Source: Erythrocercus mccallii
Taxonomy: Eukaryota > Chordata > Aves > Passeriformes > Dicruridae
Direction of reading: 5' to 3'
NCBI GenBank assembly: GCA_013397435.1
Contig: VZRG01000771.1
Location: 186,001 to 250,000, forward strand
Length of the DNA stretch: 64,000 bases
Part shown: positions 34,001 to 45,771 of the stretch, piece by piece
Numbering within the stretch: the stretch's first letter is position 1
Layout of the letters: each line of letters starts with the position of its first letter
Translations under genes and position numbers: made by a program
Notes under the pieces: model-generated
What the model saw: only the letters and a program-made list of their open reading frames with translations
Databases searched by the model: none
Told to the model about the DNA's origin: nothing

Positions 34001-37000
34001 ATTCTCTTTTTACTCATTGCTTTGACATGGATGAGAACCCTCAACAAGGCTGTGTGGGCTGCAGAAGTACATTAAATGTAAAGTTCAAGCAATACCACTG
34101 AAAGAAAAGTTTCTCTTCAGGTTTCTTTAGTGCACTGCAAGCAGAGGATGCTCTGCAGTCTTGTGTTGTGTCTTAAGTGTGGAAAACTCTGTACTGATAA
34201 AATCACAAAACAGAAAAAATCCAGCCATCAGCAATGTGTCTACTTTTACAGAATGTCAAAAAATAGCATGAAAACGGAAGGAATGCCCTCTCTCCCCCAG
34301 GCCACGTCCTCATGCTGACTGAGCCTGTGTGGAGCCTGACCAGGATGTCTCATGCAGTCCTGTTGTGTAGAGCTGCATTTGTGGTGGACAGGACGTCAGG
34401 GGTTGCAGCAGTGCAGCAGGAGGATTTGGCAGCCACACACCAAAGTACTCAGAAGAGGTGGTGTCTGATCTTGTGCTTACATCCAGCTCTGCTTTCTTTT
34501 TTTAAGTAGATTCCTGGCCTCCTTTTTGTGACTGATTACAGGGTATTTGTGACAAATGTCCTTAAAGAGAGTTTATCTGTATCATCCATGTCATTAGGAT
34601 GATTGAAGCAACATCCAGACATGCTAGCAGGGAAAGAGGGAGAGTCTTTAGAAGACTTGATATTTGGTGTTTACTTGTATATTCTGCAATGGCAGTTATA
34701 ACTTTGTATGTTTTACAGAAAAAATAGCTTGCAATGATGGGCCAGAAAATAAAGAATCAGAAATATTTCCTGCTCAGCAATGCTCCTTAATATCCACTTT
34801 AGGGATAGCAGTAGGAAAGGGTAAACTCCTAAATTCCTGGAAGTAAGAGAAAATTCATCTTTTCATTCAACTGTTTATTTATGACCTTTCCACTAACTTT
34901 GGAACAACTGACTCTGGGCCTTTTAAATTTAAGGTGCTGTTTTCTATGTCTTCTCTAACATCATTTTTATAGTCCTCCTACAGGGAGATAAATTAGGGAG
35001 TTGGAGAACTGGTGAGACAGTAAGAAACATTTGCTTCCAGTTCAGTGAATATAATAACCAAGAGTCATTAGAATACTCTTTGGACAGAAAACCACAGATT
35101 TTCATAAAGACCTAATTCTGCCATACCAGAGCCCATATTAAAAAAAAATTGGTTATGAAACATGCCTTCTACTAATTTTGCTCTTGATCTCACCAAGCTA
35201 GCAGTAAAGGACCAGTGTTTGCTGTCCCCCATCATGGTGAACTTCTTATTTCATGTGGTAGTGTAACTTGGAGAGTCTGCAGGATGGCCTGTGTTGTCCC
35301 CATCACTGCAGATGGTCCCAGTGACTTCCTCAAAGAGGTTGGGTTGCTGCCAGCAGCACTGGAGGGTCTGGAGTGTCAATACTAAGTGGGGTCATTGGGT
35401 GACTGGAGAAGCATCTCTAGCTGTTCCAGTGGGTAGCAGCTACCAGGTTACACTGAGATGGTGACTGCCAATGTACAGCATTTTTCTGACATGGACAGAT
35501 AAACTATTCTCATCTCATATGTGGGAAAGTGGGAACCAATTGCTATTGTTGCCTTGTATTTAATGGCCTTCTGGGAATCAAGTGTAGATATTCCTTGTCT
35601 ATTTCTACTAGAAGACACTTTGCTTATGAACATACAGATGCTCTGCGTCTAAGGTTTATCCAGACTCCTCTCCCCCTTTTCTTATTGTATCTATGAGTCA
35701 CTCTGTGGTTGTCATAATTTATTTTTACAACATGCTGAAAGGTATAATGGGAAACTTATAAACATGCTAGGGAGAAGCCACCTGAAATAGCAAATGTTTC
35801 TAATTATAAAGCTGAAGCTGCCTTTCTAAGCTATTTGATTCTTTATTATACCTTGAACAACCCAAAAATGTACTTGGCTACAATTAGACTTCCAGATACA
35901 ATAAGTGAATTGTAAATGAAAACCACTCCATGGAAAATTACATCATTAGCCTGGAGCAGTAGCCCTCATCTTTACAGTTTATGGTGCTGCACAACCTGTA
36001 CATCCAGTAACATTCTGTGAGTCCGTGAAGGTAAGAGAACAGTTTCTTAAAAGCAGACATTTTAGGGATTTTTTTAAATTAAAGTAATTATTACATGCTT
36101 TCATGTTTATTACATTTCCAGACTTTTCCACATTAGTCTGCTTTTGAGGGAAAGTAATTCATCTATGCCTTACCAATATCTATTAGGCAGTGTTCCTGAA
36201 AGGACTACATTTAATTAGTCTTGGCCATGCTTTTGGAATCTGCAAGGAAAAAAAATAAAGCATTAGATTTCTGTACAGGAAAGAAAAACAGTGATTATAA
36301 TTCAGAATTTGAGTGTTCCACACTTGTGCTTGGATTTTAAGCCCTTTCCTTATGTAGACTGATGGTCCAGGTTTGCTGTTTTATGAAAATGCTTTGCTGA
36401 CTGTACTAATTAAAGAATGTGGGGCACACCTTCAGCCGTCACTGGTTCATCACAGCATTCATGCAGAAACAAAAGTGGCAAAGTCACAAATGACATGGGA
36501 AAAGGAGCTGGTAGGGGTCAGGACCATGGGCATCCAGGCAAAGAGGGCAGAGAACGATTCACAGTACTCGCTGTCTAAATCTGTCATGGCTGCTGTAAAG
36601 AAGTCATCACTGGCTGATTGACATCTGGAGCCAGTTATCTGAATACAGACTCTTCACCTGCTCACTGCAGTGGGAGCCAGGGACATTTCAGATGCCACTG
36701 GAGATGGTTTGAGTGGGGTCTTCAGGATTTACGTGAGTTGGCTCGGGCATAGGACAATCTTAAAACTGTCATCTTGTCCTCAAACAAGATTCGAATGGAT
36801 GCCAACTTGCATGAGGCTTGCCCTAGTCATTAAACAGAAACAACAGAGGAACTTTCACTTGGCTAGAAGAAGACCTCTAGGTCAGCACTGCTTTTCCTGG
36901 GAGGAGGTTGAAGAACCTTATGCTTTGTTTTGTTTACTTCCACCTCTGTTTTCAATGTGTTCAGTACTGAATGGATTTATAGTTTTTTTGGGAGGTATAC

Positions 37001-39620
37001 GTAACACACAGGGATCAATACCCTAATACATTTCTTCTCAAATTATCTGTTACTGGATAGAATGTGTATTAATTCTTTGGGTTATGAAATTTAGAAGACC
37101 AATGGTGAGGTTTGGGTTAAAGTGATGTGCTTTCCTGTTTTCTCCAGAGGAAAAAAAGGAGTTTGCCAGTTGCATCTCCCTCCTTGTATTATTTTGAAGT
37201 GCAATAAAAAGGAAGAGAGCCTCTTTAACTGTCTTCTGAAACATGCACAAAATTCTTTTAGATTTGGCTTTCTTTTTAATTCATGGAGATCAGCTGTGGC
37301 ATTGTTAATCCAACAACATAAGTCAATCTCTTAACAGATTGTTTTGCACTGGCTAGGATGACAGCAGCTTCCTCCATCCTGGTGGGGCTTTTTTGCTGTT
37401 CTTACATCCTGGTATCTTGACAGGGCTTAAGTAAGACTGCTGTTTTCATTCCAGTGTAAGCATAGTGTCACTTATTCTGCAGTAAAGTGTTGCCCCTTCC
37501 CACTTAATTTTTTTTCTTCTGAAAACAAGGGGAATAATAGTAATTGTGTTTCTTAATTTTCAGTGCTGGTGCAACACACTCAGCTAGAAACATCTAAATG
37601 GAAATATAAAGTTCTTCCAGCTAGAAACAATTGTACAAGGGAGCTATTGAGTGCATTTGTGTCAAAGACACTTCACCTAGACTTTGAAATTTTCTTCCCT
37701 CCATTTCCCCAACTGAGAAAGGTTTATCAGAAAGAAGGGCAGATGTTTGGACTGTTTAGTTGTTTGCATACAAAATACAAAGCTTGCTCAGGTGAAATGT
37801 AAACTTCCTGTTTCTGAAGCAGAGATGCACATGGCAGAGCCATGTAGTCTCTTACCTCACAGACTTTTCACCAGTGGTGTTTTTGTGACAGTCATCTTGA
37901 ATATGACATGAGATGCTCCAGCTCCTTCCCATTGCTGTGCCAGCAGCATCTGTGAATCCGCACAGCCCAGCTGCAGTGGCTTCACATAGCTGGGTCCTGG
38001 ATTTAAGGGCCAGTCAATGCAGTTGTGGTCCTAGCAGGAAGCACTGGGATGCTTGTGTGTGCAAGGAGTGGTGTGATCCCAGCTTTGTTCTTTCCCTCCA
38101 GGGAGTGCAACTGCTGCTCAGGCTCTGTGGGCAGATGAGCACCATGGCTTTGGGAAGTAATCATATGATTATGCCTATGCTGCCAGAAAAGCCATATCCT
38201 CCCTCTTTCTAGGAAAAAGCAGCATGCCAGCTGAACTGTGCCCTTCATGGAGGTAATGCAAAAACATTATGCAAGCAGATGTCACAATTTGTGAGTGAAT
38301 GTCAGACTTGTCAGCCTAGCAGTTGGTTGTAGTAGAAGAGGGAATGCTTTGTGTTAGTAGTAATAGTTTCACCTGAATAGCTGAGGTCTTGACTCAAGTC
38401 ACTTGTCATAGACTGTGTTCACCTACCTCTTATTAGTTCATACTCTCTGTGGGGATGTGACTGAAAAGTGATTTTCCAAACTCCTCTTTTTGACCATCGC
38501 CTGCAGATAGGAGCCTCAAGGGGTCATACTGACAGAAGGACCAGGAGTTCCTCCTGACGAGGTCAGTAAGAAGCCCTGATTGCTAGTTGTTAGTGGGCTA
38601 CATTCTTCTCCCTTAAGACACCTTCACTGTGATAATTGCCTCCTGAAAACTGTATTGCTGGTGGAAGCCTTTGGGAAATTATACTAATTTCAGAATAAAT
38701 GTACAGCCTCAGGAAAAGCTGTGCATTAGTTGCTGGATATGTCAGGGAGTAGAGACAGTGAGGAGTTAAACTGAAGTGAGGGGAGGATGCAAGTTTAGCA
38801 TCTGTGCCCTTCACACAGCCACACTTTTGGGAGATACATCTTGGCTCTGCAGAAACCACAATACAAGCTCCTGCTTCTCTTGGTGTACTTTTCATGTCCG
38901 GAGTTAAAACATGCTAATGTAATTGGATACCTGCCTATGTGATGGAAATACAGAATGATAACCAAAATGTTTATGTGAGTGTTGGGGTACAAGGTGCTGG
39001 GCATGGTTGTAAATGAAGATATTTGACATTAATTAATGTGTAATTAAGTTGCCACACATTGTTTCTTTGTGCAGGGGTCATTGTCAGCAGCTATGGGTTA
39101 TTGTGGGCATGATGGCAGGAAGCAGCTACCTTTTTAATTTACTTTATGTAAAAGCTGGACGTGAGAACTAGCAGCTCAAACTGGAGTTCAGCCATAGAGG
39201 TGGTTTTGGAATGTTCAAAAGCAGTCAGTCACAAATTCCCTGTAACCTGCCCTGTTAAATAATGTTGGGGGAGTAGTATCTGAAAAGCCGTTGGAGGAGT
39301 TGAGGTAAATGGCCCTAAACTATTTGTGCTGTTTAATTTCTGATCAAATCAATTCTGCTGGGATTTTACGTACTGTAAGAGTAGAACAACTCTAAAATTA
39401 CTGAAGTGGGAAATTTGAGTGAATTGCATGTCTCTGTGTAAGCACAGGTGTATGCTCAATGCTGCCTGTTGACTCTGCTTCAAATGTTTGCAACTACTGC
39501 AAAAGTGGAAGCATAAAAAACAGAGACAGGGTAGATGCACACTGCTATTTTGTAATTGAAAACAACACTATATCAGTGTCATTCTTCTCATCTGATATTT
39601 ATTCTAGTGGTGTGCAAACT
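31036..39620. other. Intronic sequence, no gene recognised
   Basis: About 8.6 kb of AT-leaning intron with chance open frames only. No exon, RNA gene or transposon was identified by eye. Confidence 0.5.
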
Positions 39621-40110
39621 GAATCATAGAATAAGCTGAGTTAGAGGAGAGACAGAGGCAACACTGAATCCAACTCCTGTCCATTCACAGGATATCCCAG
39701 AAGTCATACCATATGTCTTAGAACACTGTCTAAACACTTCTTGAACTCAGGCTTGGGGCCATGACCGCTTCCCTGGGGAGCCTTTTCCAATGCTCAGCCA
39801 CCCTCTGGATGAAAAGTCTTTTCCTGATAGCCAGCCTAAACGTCTCATGACACAGCTTCAGGCCATTCACTGAGGTCCTCCCGCTGAGCACAGTGGAGAA
39901 GAGATCAGTGCCTCCCTCTGCTTCCCCTCATGAGGAAGTTGTAGACTAAATGAGCTCTCCCCCTTCCGTCTCCTCTCCTCCAGACTGAACAGACCAAATG
40001 ACCTCAGCCACTCCTCATAAAGCTTTCCCTTCCAGACTTTTACAATCCTCATGGCCCTCCTTTGGGTGCTCTCTGATAGCTAAAGGCCTTTTCCGTATGG
40101 AGCACAGATT
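39621..40110 (-). mobile_element. CR1 LINE fragment, 3' end
   Basis: Reads as CR1 on the minus strand. The 3' tail is at 39621 (GAATCATAGAATAAGCTGAG), followed by the reverse complement of the ORF2 end, including 'ttccctggggagccttttcc' near 39769 and 'ctcctccagactgaacagac' near 39974. The left boundary is clear; the right boundary is approximate. Confidence 0.92.
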
Positions 40111-42360
40111 ACAATTAAACTGTTGATCTCTCTGGAATAGGTGAGCCACTTGAGTTGTTTTGGGTGTTTTCTGGCCATGGCCTTGTTTCATTTTCTCTGA
40201 CCCTGTTATGTTGGGCTCAGGCTCTCTGTGTGCCGTCTCAGGATCATCCGGCATCACACGCCTCAGTTAAAAGCAGTGGTTCTGTAGGCAGTTTGCAACA
40301 GCTCTTGTGATGATGCCCAATTTTGAGTTACCATAGGTGGCCCTATAACTTAGATTGAAAACACTGCTTTGGAGGTAAAGTAGGTACAAGATGGATTTTT
40401 ACTTCAACAATTACAGAGGCAGAGAAAAGTTTAAGTGGAGTGTATCCACTTTAAAGCAAATTGAAAGCTTTCATGTTTTGTCAGGTTAGAGCATGTTACA
40501 GGTAGATAGGGAAGTATGCTTCATGGGAAATATGGTGTCTCATCTAGGAATTATTATCTTGACAGAAGATCCTCTTCAACACTAACAGGCTTCCATTAGT
40601 GAGTAAAAATAAAAGGTCCAGAAACAAGGATAGGAAGATGGTAAGAACAAAAGAGGTATGTGAAAGAGCAGTAAAGAGCAAGCAAACCGAAAATCATGTC
40701 CTGAGGTAGCTGCTCTCAGCTTTTACAGGCTGGTTGTTATGATATGTGTTATTGGCACATCGTATGATTTATACATCACCATGGGCCAGGACTCTGCTGC
40801 CTCTTTTGAATGTTATTACAATGCACTTAGGTATTTTGTGTTTCTACAACATGAGCATCAGCTTAGACAGATCTGTGTGCAGTTAAGTATGCTGAAGATA
40901 TGGCCAGGGGTTAGGCTGTATGTAGATGAGCTATTTCAAACATGAATTTCATCTAAAGCATCAGAAGCTCTCTCTGAGCTCTGGCACTGCAGGCAGGGTC
41001 CTAATGAGACTGCTTTATAATACAGCTTTAACAAACACATTAGATAGTGGTTGGAAAGACAGTCAATCTTTCAAGGCTTAAACAGCACTTTCTGAAAGTG
41101 TCTCCAATTAACAGCTAATGACAAACTTTCTTTAGTGATTCTCTGGTTATGTTGTATAGCCAGATAATGAAAATGATCACGCAGAGATACTTTGATTTAT
41201 TTACTATTTTTTATTTCATTGGGAGACTGATGAATATTTGATCCGGTAATATTCCTATTTATGCCTCCATAAGTCAAATGCCTGAGTTCAGCTTCAATCC
41301 ATCATTGCTCTGAAGATTTACATTTCAGATAGATTTTCCCAGCAGCACAGATATTGCAAACCTTAAATTAATGCACAAAGCTGCTTCTACCCTGCAGAAG
41401 ATAAAACTATTAGGTAAGGAAAACAATATCTCTTTTGGATGCCTGTCTTCCTAATGGTAATGGAATTTAAAAGATCTACAAAGGGCTGTTTCAGCTAAAT
41501 ATCTTACATCCACCACTATTTGAAAAGGGAATAATGAGCTGAAGGTGTTTCTGTGCTTACCTGCAGCATTAATTGAAAGCTGTGAAGATACACAGATAGA
41601 ACCAGGCTCAGGGAACTTTCTTTAACATACATGTTCTTACTGAAATTTTATGTGAACCATCTCTCGTGTATGTGATTGTGTTATCTAAGCTGTCCTTATT
41701 AAGCTAAAAGGCTTCAGTATCGCTAGATATTGCCAGATATCGCCACGCTAGAAGGACCACAGGACACTTGGGACTTTCTGTCAGAGCAGGGGCCAAGAAA
41801 AGGCCTCGCCTTGTTTATTACATTCTATTATATACCTGCAGGAAACATGACCACGGATTGGAGAGTGGGGTTACCACCTCTGAATCACATAGGTCAGAAA
41901 CACCATCACTCAGCATTCTCCTCCTACCAAGGAGAATGCAAAACAATGGCATTATTTACCAAAACATCCCTCATGTTTTCATGAACATGGTGTGGGAAAG
42001 TGAAGTCCTGCACTTTAATATTAGAGCTTAGAAAAGCTCGAAAAGTTATGGCAACACTTCAGTGATAGTGAAAGGTCTTCCTAATGCTTCCACTTGTATT
42101 AATTCTCTTGGCAGCTTGGTAAACCAAATCGAAAGCCAGAAGTTCCCATTCTTGTTTCATTGTTTCTTTCTCTAGTCTCTATTTTTCTATACATGCTGTG
42201 CACAGCTCCAAACTCAAAACTGAGAGGATATCTTAAGAGAAAAGATGCACATTTTTAATTTGCTTTTTAAGATCACTTGTTGCTCTTCCCCTTTTTAGTT
42301 CCAAGCTCCTTCTATGACTAAGACTCATCAGGAGAAGAAATTGTCAGAAGTGACAAAGTG
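40111..42360. other. Intronic sequence, no feature recognised
   Basis: Ordinary intron with no recognisable gene or mobile element. Confidence 0.5.
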
Positions 42361-42530
42361 GTAGAGAGGTGACTCTTCACATTGATTAGGGACATGTGAC
42401 GTAATTGAAACAGCAGCTCTCTCTGTGAGTTACAGTGGTTTGGATGATAATAGGAGAGGGTAAGTTCCTGAGAAAATTACTGAGAGAAGGGCATGAAGAC
42501 ATTCACAAGCTAATTCTGGAAAACCAATTT
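42361..42530 (+). repeat. Diverged direct repeat, left copy
   Basis: About 170 bp that aligns along its full length to 43862-44033 in the same orientation, with the best block CATGAAGACATTCACAAGCT followed by AATTCTGGAAAA. It may be part of an unrecognised dispersed repeat or a local duplication. Confidence 0.8.
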
Positions 42531-43861
42531 GCTGGAAAAGGAAGATAATAGGATGAAGAGGCAAGCCTGTATACTGACACCAACATTTAAAACATCTGAT
42601 GAATGGTCTGGCATATGAGGCTGGTGATTTATGTAACTTTCTTCTTCATTTAAAATGCTTGCAGGAAGGAACCATATTTCAGCATTATAATACAGTGCTG
42701 GAACTGCAGCTCCTGACCACTTTTTTCCCCCTGCAGTGTATTTTGGGGTGTAATATTGCTCACTGCTTTCTGGTGCAAGCTCTCTAATGTGTTCAGTAGA
42801 ACACACACATGAACGTATATGAAGATGCTCTTGTTGCAGGGGACAGAACCCTGGAGAAGGACCCAATTCTCCTGCTCTTATGTTTAGCAGCTTCACTTCT
42901 CTGGATCTCAGTTTTTCAAAATACAGGGGAAAATGATTCAGACTTCTTCTGCAAAAACACTATGCATGATTAAAAGGAAGGTAGAAAAGCTGTGACACAG
43001 GTAAAAAAAACCCTAACATCATGGCAGGGAACAGAAATGAAGCCATCTTTGAAGTGTGGTGATAGCAAAGGCAAACAAGAGTCAGATTAAAATGCAGGCA
43101 AAAAACTGTGAAGTCATCCTAGATCAGTAGTTTGTTGCCTGGAACATGGTGTGTGTTTCTTCTCAGCTATCCTAAAAACAGTATTTTGGAATCAAGAAGA
43201 GTTTGAGCATCTCTAACAAGAAAGAAAGAAATGGTGAAAATACTGAGATTGTTTCTTCTTGAAGCAGCACACTGGAGGCATGCCATGAGGAAGAAAGCAA
43301 AGAGGTGGGGGAAAAAAGGTAAAGGGGTAGTAGATGGACCTATGCTTGAACTCCTGCTCCAAAACACAAGTTGTTAAGAACTGAGTGAGTCTGAATGATG
43401 CTGATCCCAAAGTAGTAAGTCACTGGGGTGAGAGGGAAGAGTCTGAGTTGCAAATCCATTCCTACAGCTCGTGGATCCACTGGTACAAGACTCAGGCTGC
43501 TGGATGCAGGAGTCTATACTGAAGTAGAAATAAACAGTGTGAGAAGGAATAGACATTCTTTTTTTCATCACCTCTGGTAGACCTCTAAATACTAGGTCTG
43601 GAAAGGGAACTTGTCCAAGCACCAGGTCATCCCTGGGTATGCACCCTTGTTTGGGGTGAGGACAAATCTTTGGGAAGATCAAGGTAAGGGTTAGGGCTGC
43701 TGCTCTCATTTCTTGTAATAGTTCCTTACTTCAATAGCTCTTACTTCACTGAGGTCTTCCACTCTCCAACTTTTTGGTGGAAGATGGCTGCACAGGCAGC
43801 AGGGTAATGCTGGCAGGGAAGCTTGCAAATAGGCTTTCAAGACAGAGGGAAGGACAGATTG
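42531..43861. other. Spacer between the direct repeats
   Basis: About 1.3 kb with no recognised coding sequence. Because the flanking copies are in direct orientation it could be the inside of an old element, but I see no reverse-transcriptase, gag or transposase signature in any frame. Confidence 0.4.
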
Positions 43862-44033
43862 GTAGAGAAATGACTCTTTACACTGACCAGGGATGTGTGA
43901 CATAATTGAAACACTGGCTGTCTCCCTGAATTGCAGTAGTTTGGATGATGATGGGAGAGGAGTAAGTTTGTGAGAAAATAAAATGAGCAAAGAGCATGAA
44001 GACATTCACAAGCTAATTCTGGAAAAACAGTTT
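43862..44033 (+). repeat. Diverged direct repeat, right copy
   Basis: The partner of 42361-42530, offset by about 1.5 kb. Similarity fades on both sides, so the recognised unit is about 170 bp. Confidence 0.8.
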
Positions 44034-44525
44034 CAGGTACAGAAAGATAAGTCAGAGCCATGCACATACAAGATGGAAGAAAAGGCAGAAGAACACAACT
44101 CCCCCGATTGCCTAGAGAGACATTTTATGGACTGTTCTGTGGCATTTAGCATGACAGATTGCATCTAAGCACTTCACAAAGTCCTTGTTCATCTCTGCAG
44201 CCATGCTGCTAGGTGAAGGGATGCATTAGAGAGGCCAGAAATTACCAGATGTCCCTAGTCTTTTTAAAATACCTTCCCTCTCTCATGATATTGTGACTAC
44301 ACAGATAAAGACTTGAGATAGACTGACTAAGGCCAGAAATTCATTTGGGGTTTTCAGTGTAGGATGCCTATTGCCTGAATATTTTCCTCCTCTTTCTGAT
44401 TCACATATTTTCACCTGCACAAAGTGCATCTCCCACTCAATTTTGGTAGCATTTGTAAGCACTCATCATATCACACTGCAGGGCTCTGATCCAGTGTTCC
44501 AGTGTAGCATTTCCCCCCCAGGCCT

Positions 44526-44533
44526 CTGTGCTC
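44526..44533. repeat. Target-site duplication, left, of LTR at 44534
   Basis: CTGTGCTC occurs here and again at 45107-45114, directly outside the TG…CA ends of the LTR. Confidence 0.75.
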
Positions 44534-45106
44534 TGTGGGGTGCTTCAGGACCGGCAGCAATGCGCGGGGTGCGACATAGTCCCCTTTACGAGCTCTGCAG
44601 ATCCCGGTTACCAACTGCATCGGAGCAGGGACAGATGGAAACAGCAGTCCGGGCCTTGGGGGTGAACAGAGCTGGTTTATTCACCGCATGGTGGAAGGCC
44701 AAGGCGACCTTGCCACATGCGAGTCCCCTTTTTGTGCAAACAGATACCGGAAGGGGTTGGGGTTTAGGGTGACCACCCAATGCTTGCAAAGCATGGGAGG
44801 GGATTAGGGAAAGGGGAGTGGGGATAGGCTGGGGAATAGGAGAAGGGGAAAGTTGCAACATCTGGGTCATACCAAAAACTGAGGGGAAAGCAGGGGTGTA
44901 CTGGGTTGAACCATAACATGAAAATATGGATATGAAATGGCCTAAAAAGCACACTGCTACATTCCAGCAAAGTAGGGAGACTTTATTAGTGACCCTTTGT
45001 GGGAAATCTGGTTTTAGAGACTTGGCACATTTAAGAGCATACAGGTCCCAGTTCTCCAGGACACCTCCGCATTGTATAATCACAAAATCGTCTTTCTGTC
45101 TCTGCA
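44534..45106 (-). mobile_element. Solo ERV LTR, 573 bp
   Basis: A TG…CA element bounded by an identical 8-bp CTGTGCTC on both sides. In minus orientation it starts TGCAGAGACAGAAAGACG, carries an AATAAA signal (44681-44676) followed by a CpG-richer R/U5-like segment, and ends GAAGCACCCCACA. No internal gag, pol or env sequence is present, so it is a solo LTR left by recombination. The 173-codon minus-strand frame spanning it is a chance read-through of the LTR and not a gene. I do not know the family. Confidence 0.8.
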
Positions 45107-45114
45107 CTGTGCTC
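45107..45114. repeat. Target-site duplication, right, of LTR at 44534
   Basis: Exact second copy of CTGTGCTC, immediately after the terminal CA of the LTR. Confidence 0.75.
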
Positions 45115-45207
45115 TTCTTTTCCCTACATCACTTGAAGCTTCTGCAAGAAACCACAGGGTTGGGCTTCTGTTCTTCTGTTGTGTAATCCTGATTCATCTC
45201 CAGCATA

Positions 45208-45213
45208 GGTCCA
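45208..45213. repeat. Target-site duplication, left, of LTR at 45214
   Basis: GGTCCA occurs here and again at 45766-45771, a 6-bp duplication typical of retroviral integration. Confidence 0.85.
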
Positions 45214-45765
45214 TGTAGCAGCATGGAGATGGATGGTGGTTGCTGCTACCTCTCCCAGAAAAGCATCTTTCCTCAAGAACCGAAAGGGTGGGCACACAGT
45301 CACTCAAGTCCACACACACACACACACCACAGCAAAGAAGGATCTCCTGTAGAATTCCAGCGAGGTTTATTTTGCAGACCCATGCCAAAGGGTCCAGGGA
45401 CAGAAAGACCCAGATCAAAGGAATGTCCAGGGTTAAGTATGGGATCAGGAGCCAATGGTCTGAGGGCACGAGGGCAGGGCAAAGGACAATGACCTATGGG
45501 GACATAAGAGCAGACCATCAGTGATACCACAACCAATGGGGAAACAGGGAAAGGAGTAACCTTCTTGAACTGGGGACATTTATGAACAATAGAGGTGGGC
45601 AAGGCCCATGGGCCAAAAGCAAAACTGAGGTAGATTAACATCATGCTGCAGAGCACTCTGGGGGGAAGCCTTTTTGCTCACCCTAAGCTATAAGGCTTTC
45701 TCGAAGCCCGTGGTAGATTCTTCCAAGGCATTGCCCTGGAAGTTTCCCTGACAGGGGCCTCCACA
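45214..45765 (-). mobile_element. Solo ERV LTR, 552 bp
   Basis: On the minus strand it runs from TGTGGAGGCCCCTGTCAGGG to GCTGCTACA, with AATAAA at 45371-45366 and a short (GT)n tract on the minus strand within the U5-like part (plus-strand CA run about 45312-45326). The ends are TG…CA with an exact GGTCCA duplication. No internal retroviral sequence remains. Its sequence is unlike the LTR 107 bp to the left, so the two are separate insertions of different families. Confidence 0.85.
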
Positions 45766-45771
45766 GGTCCA
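45766..45771. repeat. Target-site duplication, right, of LTR at 45214
   Basis: Exact second copy of GGTCCA, directly after the terminal CCACA. Confidence 0.85.

Noticed and set aside
44586..45107. 173-codon minus-strand open frame, the longest in the region
   Set aside because: It coincides with the solo LTR at 44534-45106 and its translation is non-repetitive LTR DNA without gag, pol or env motifs.
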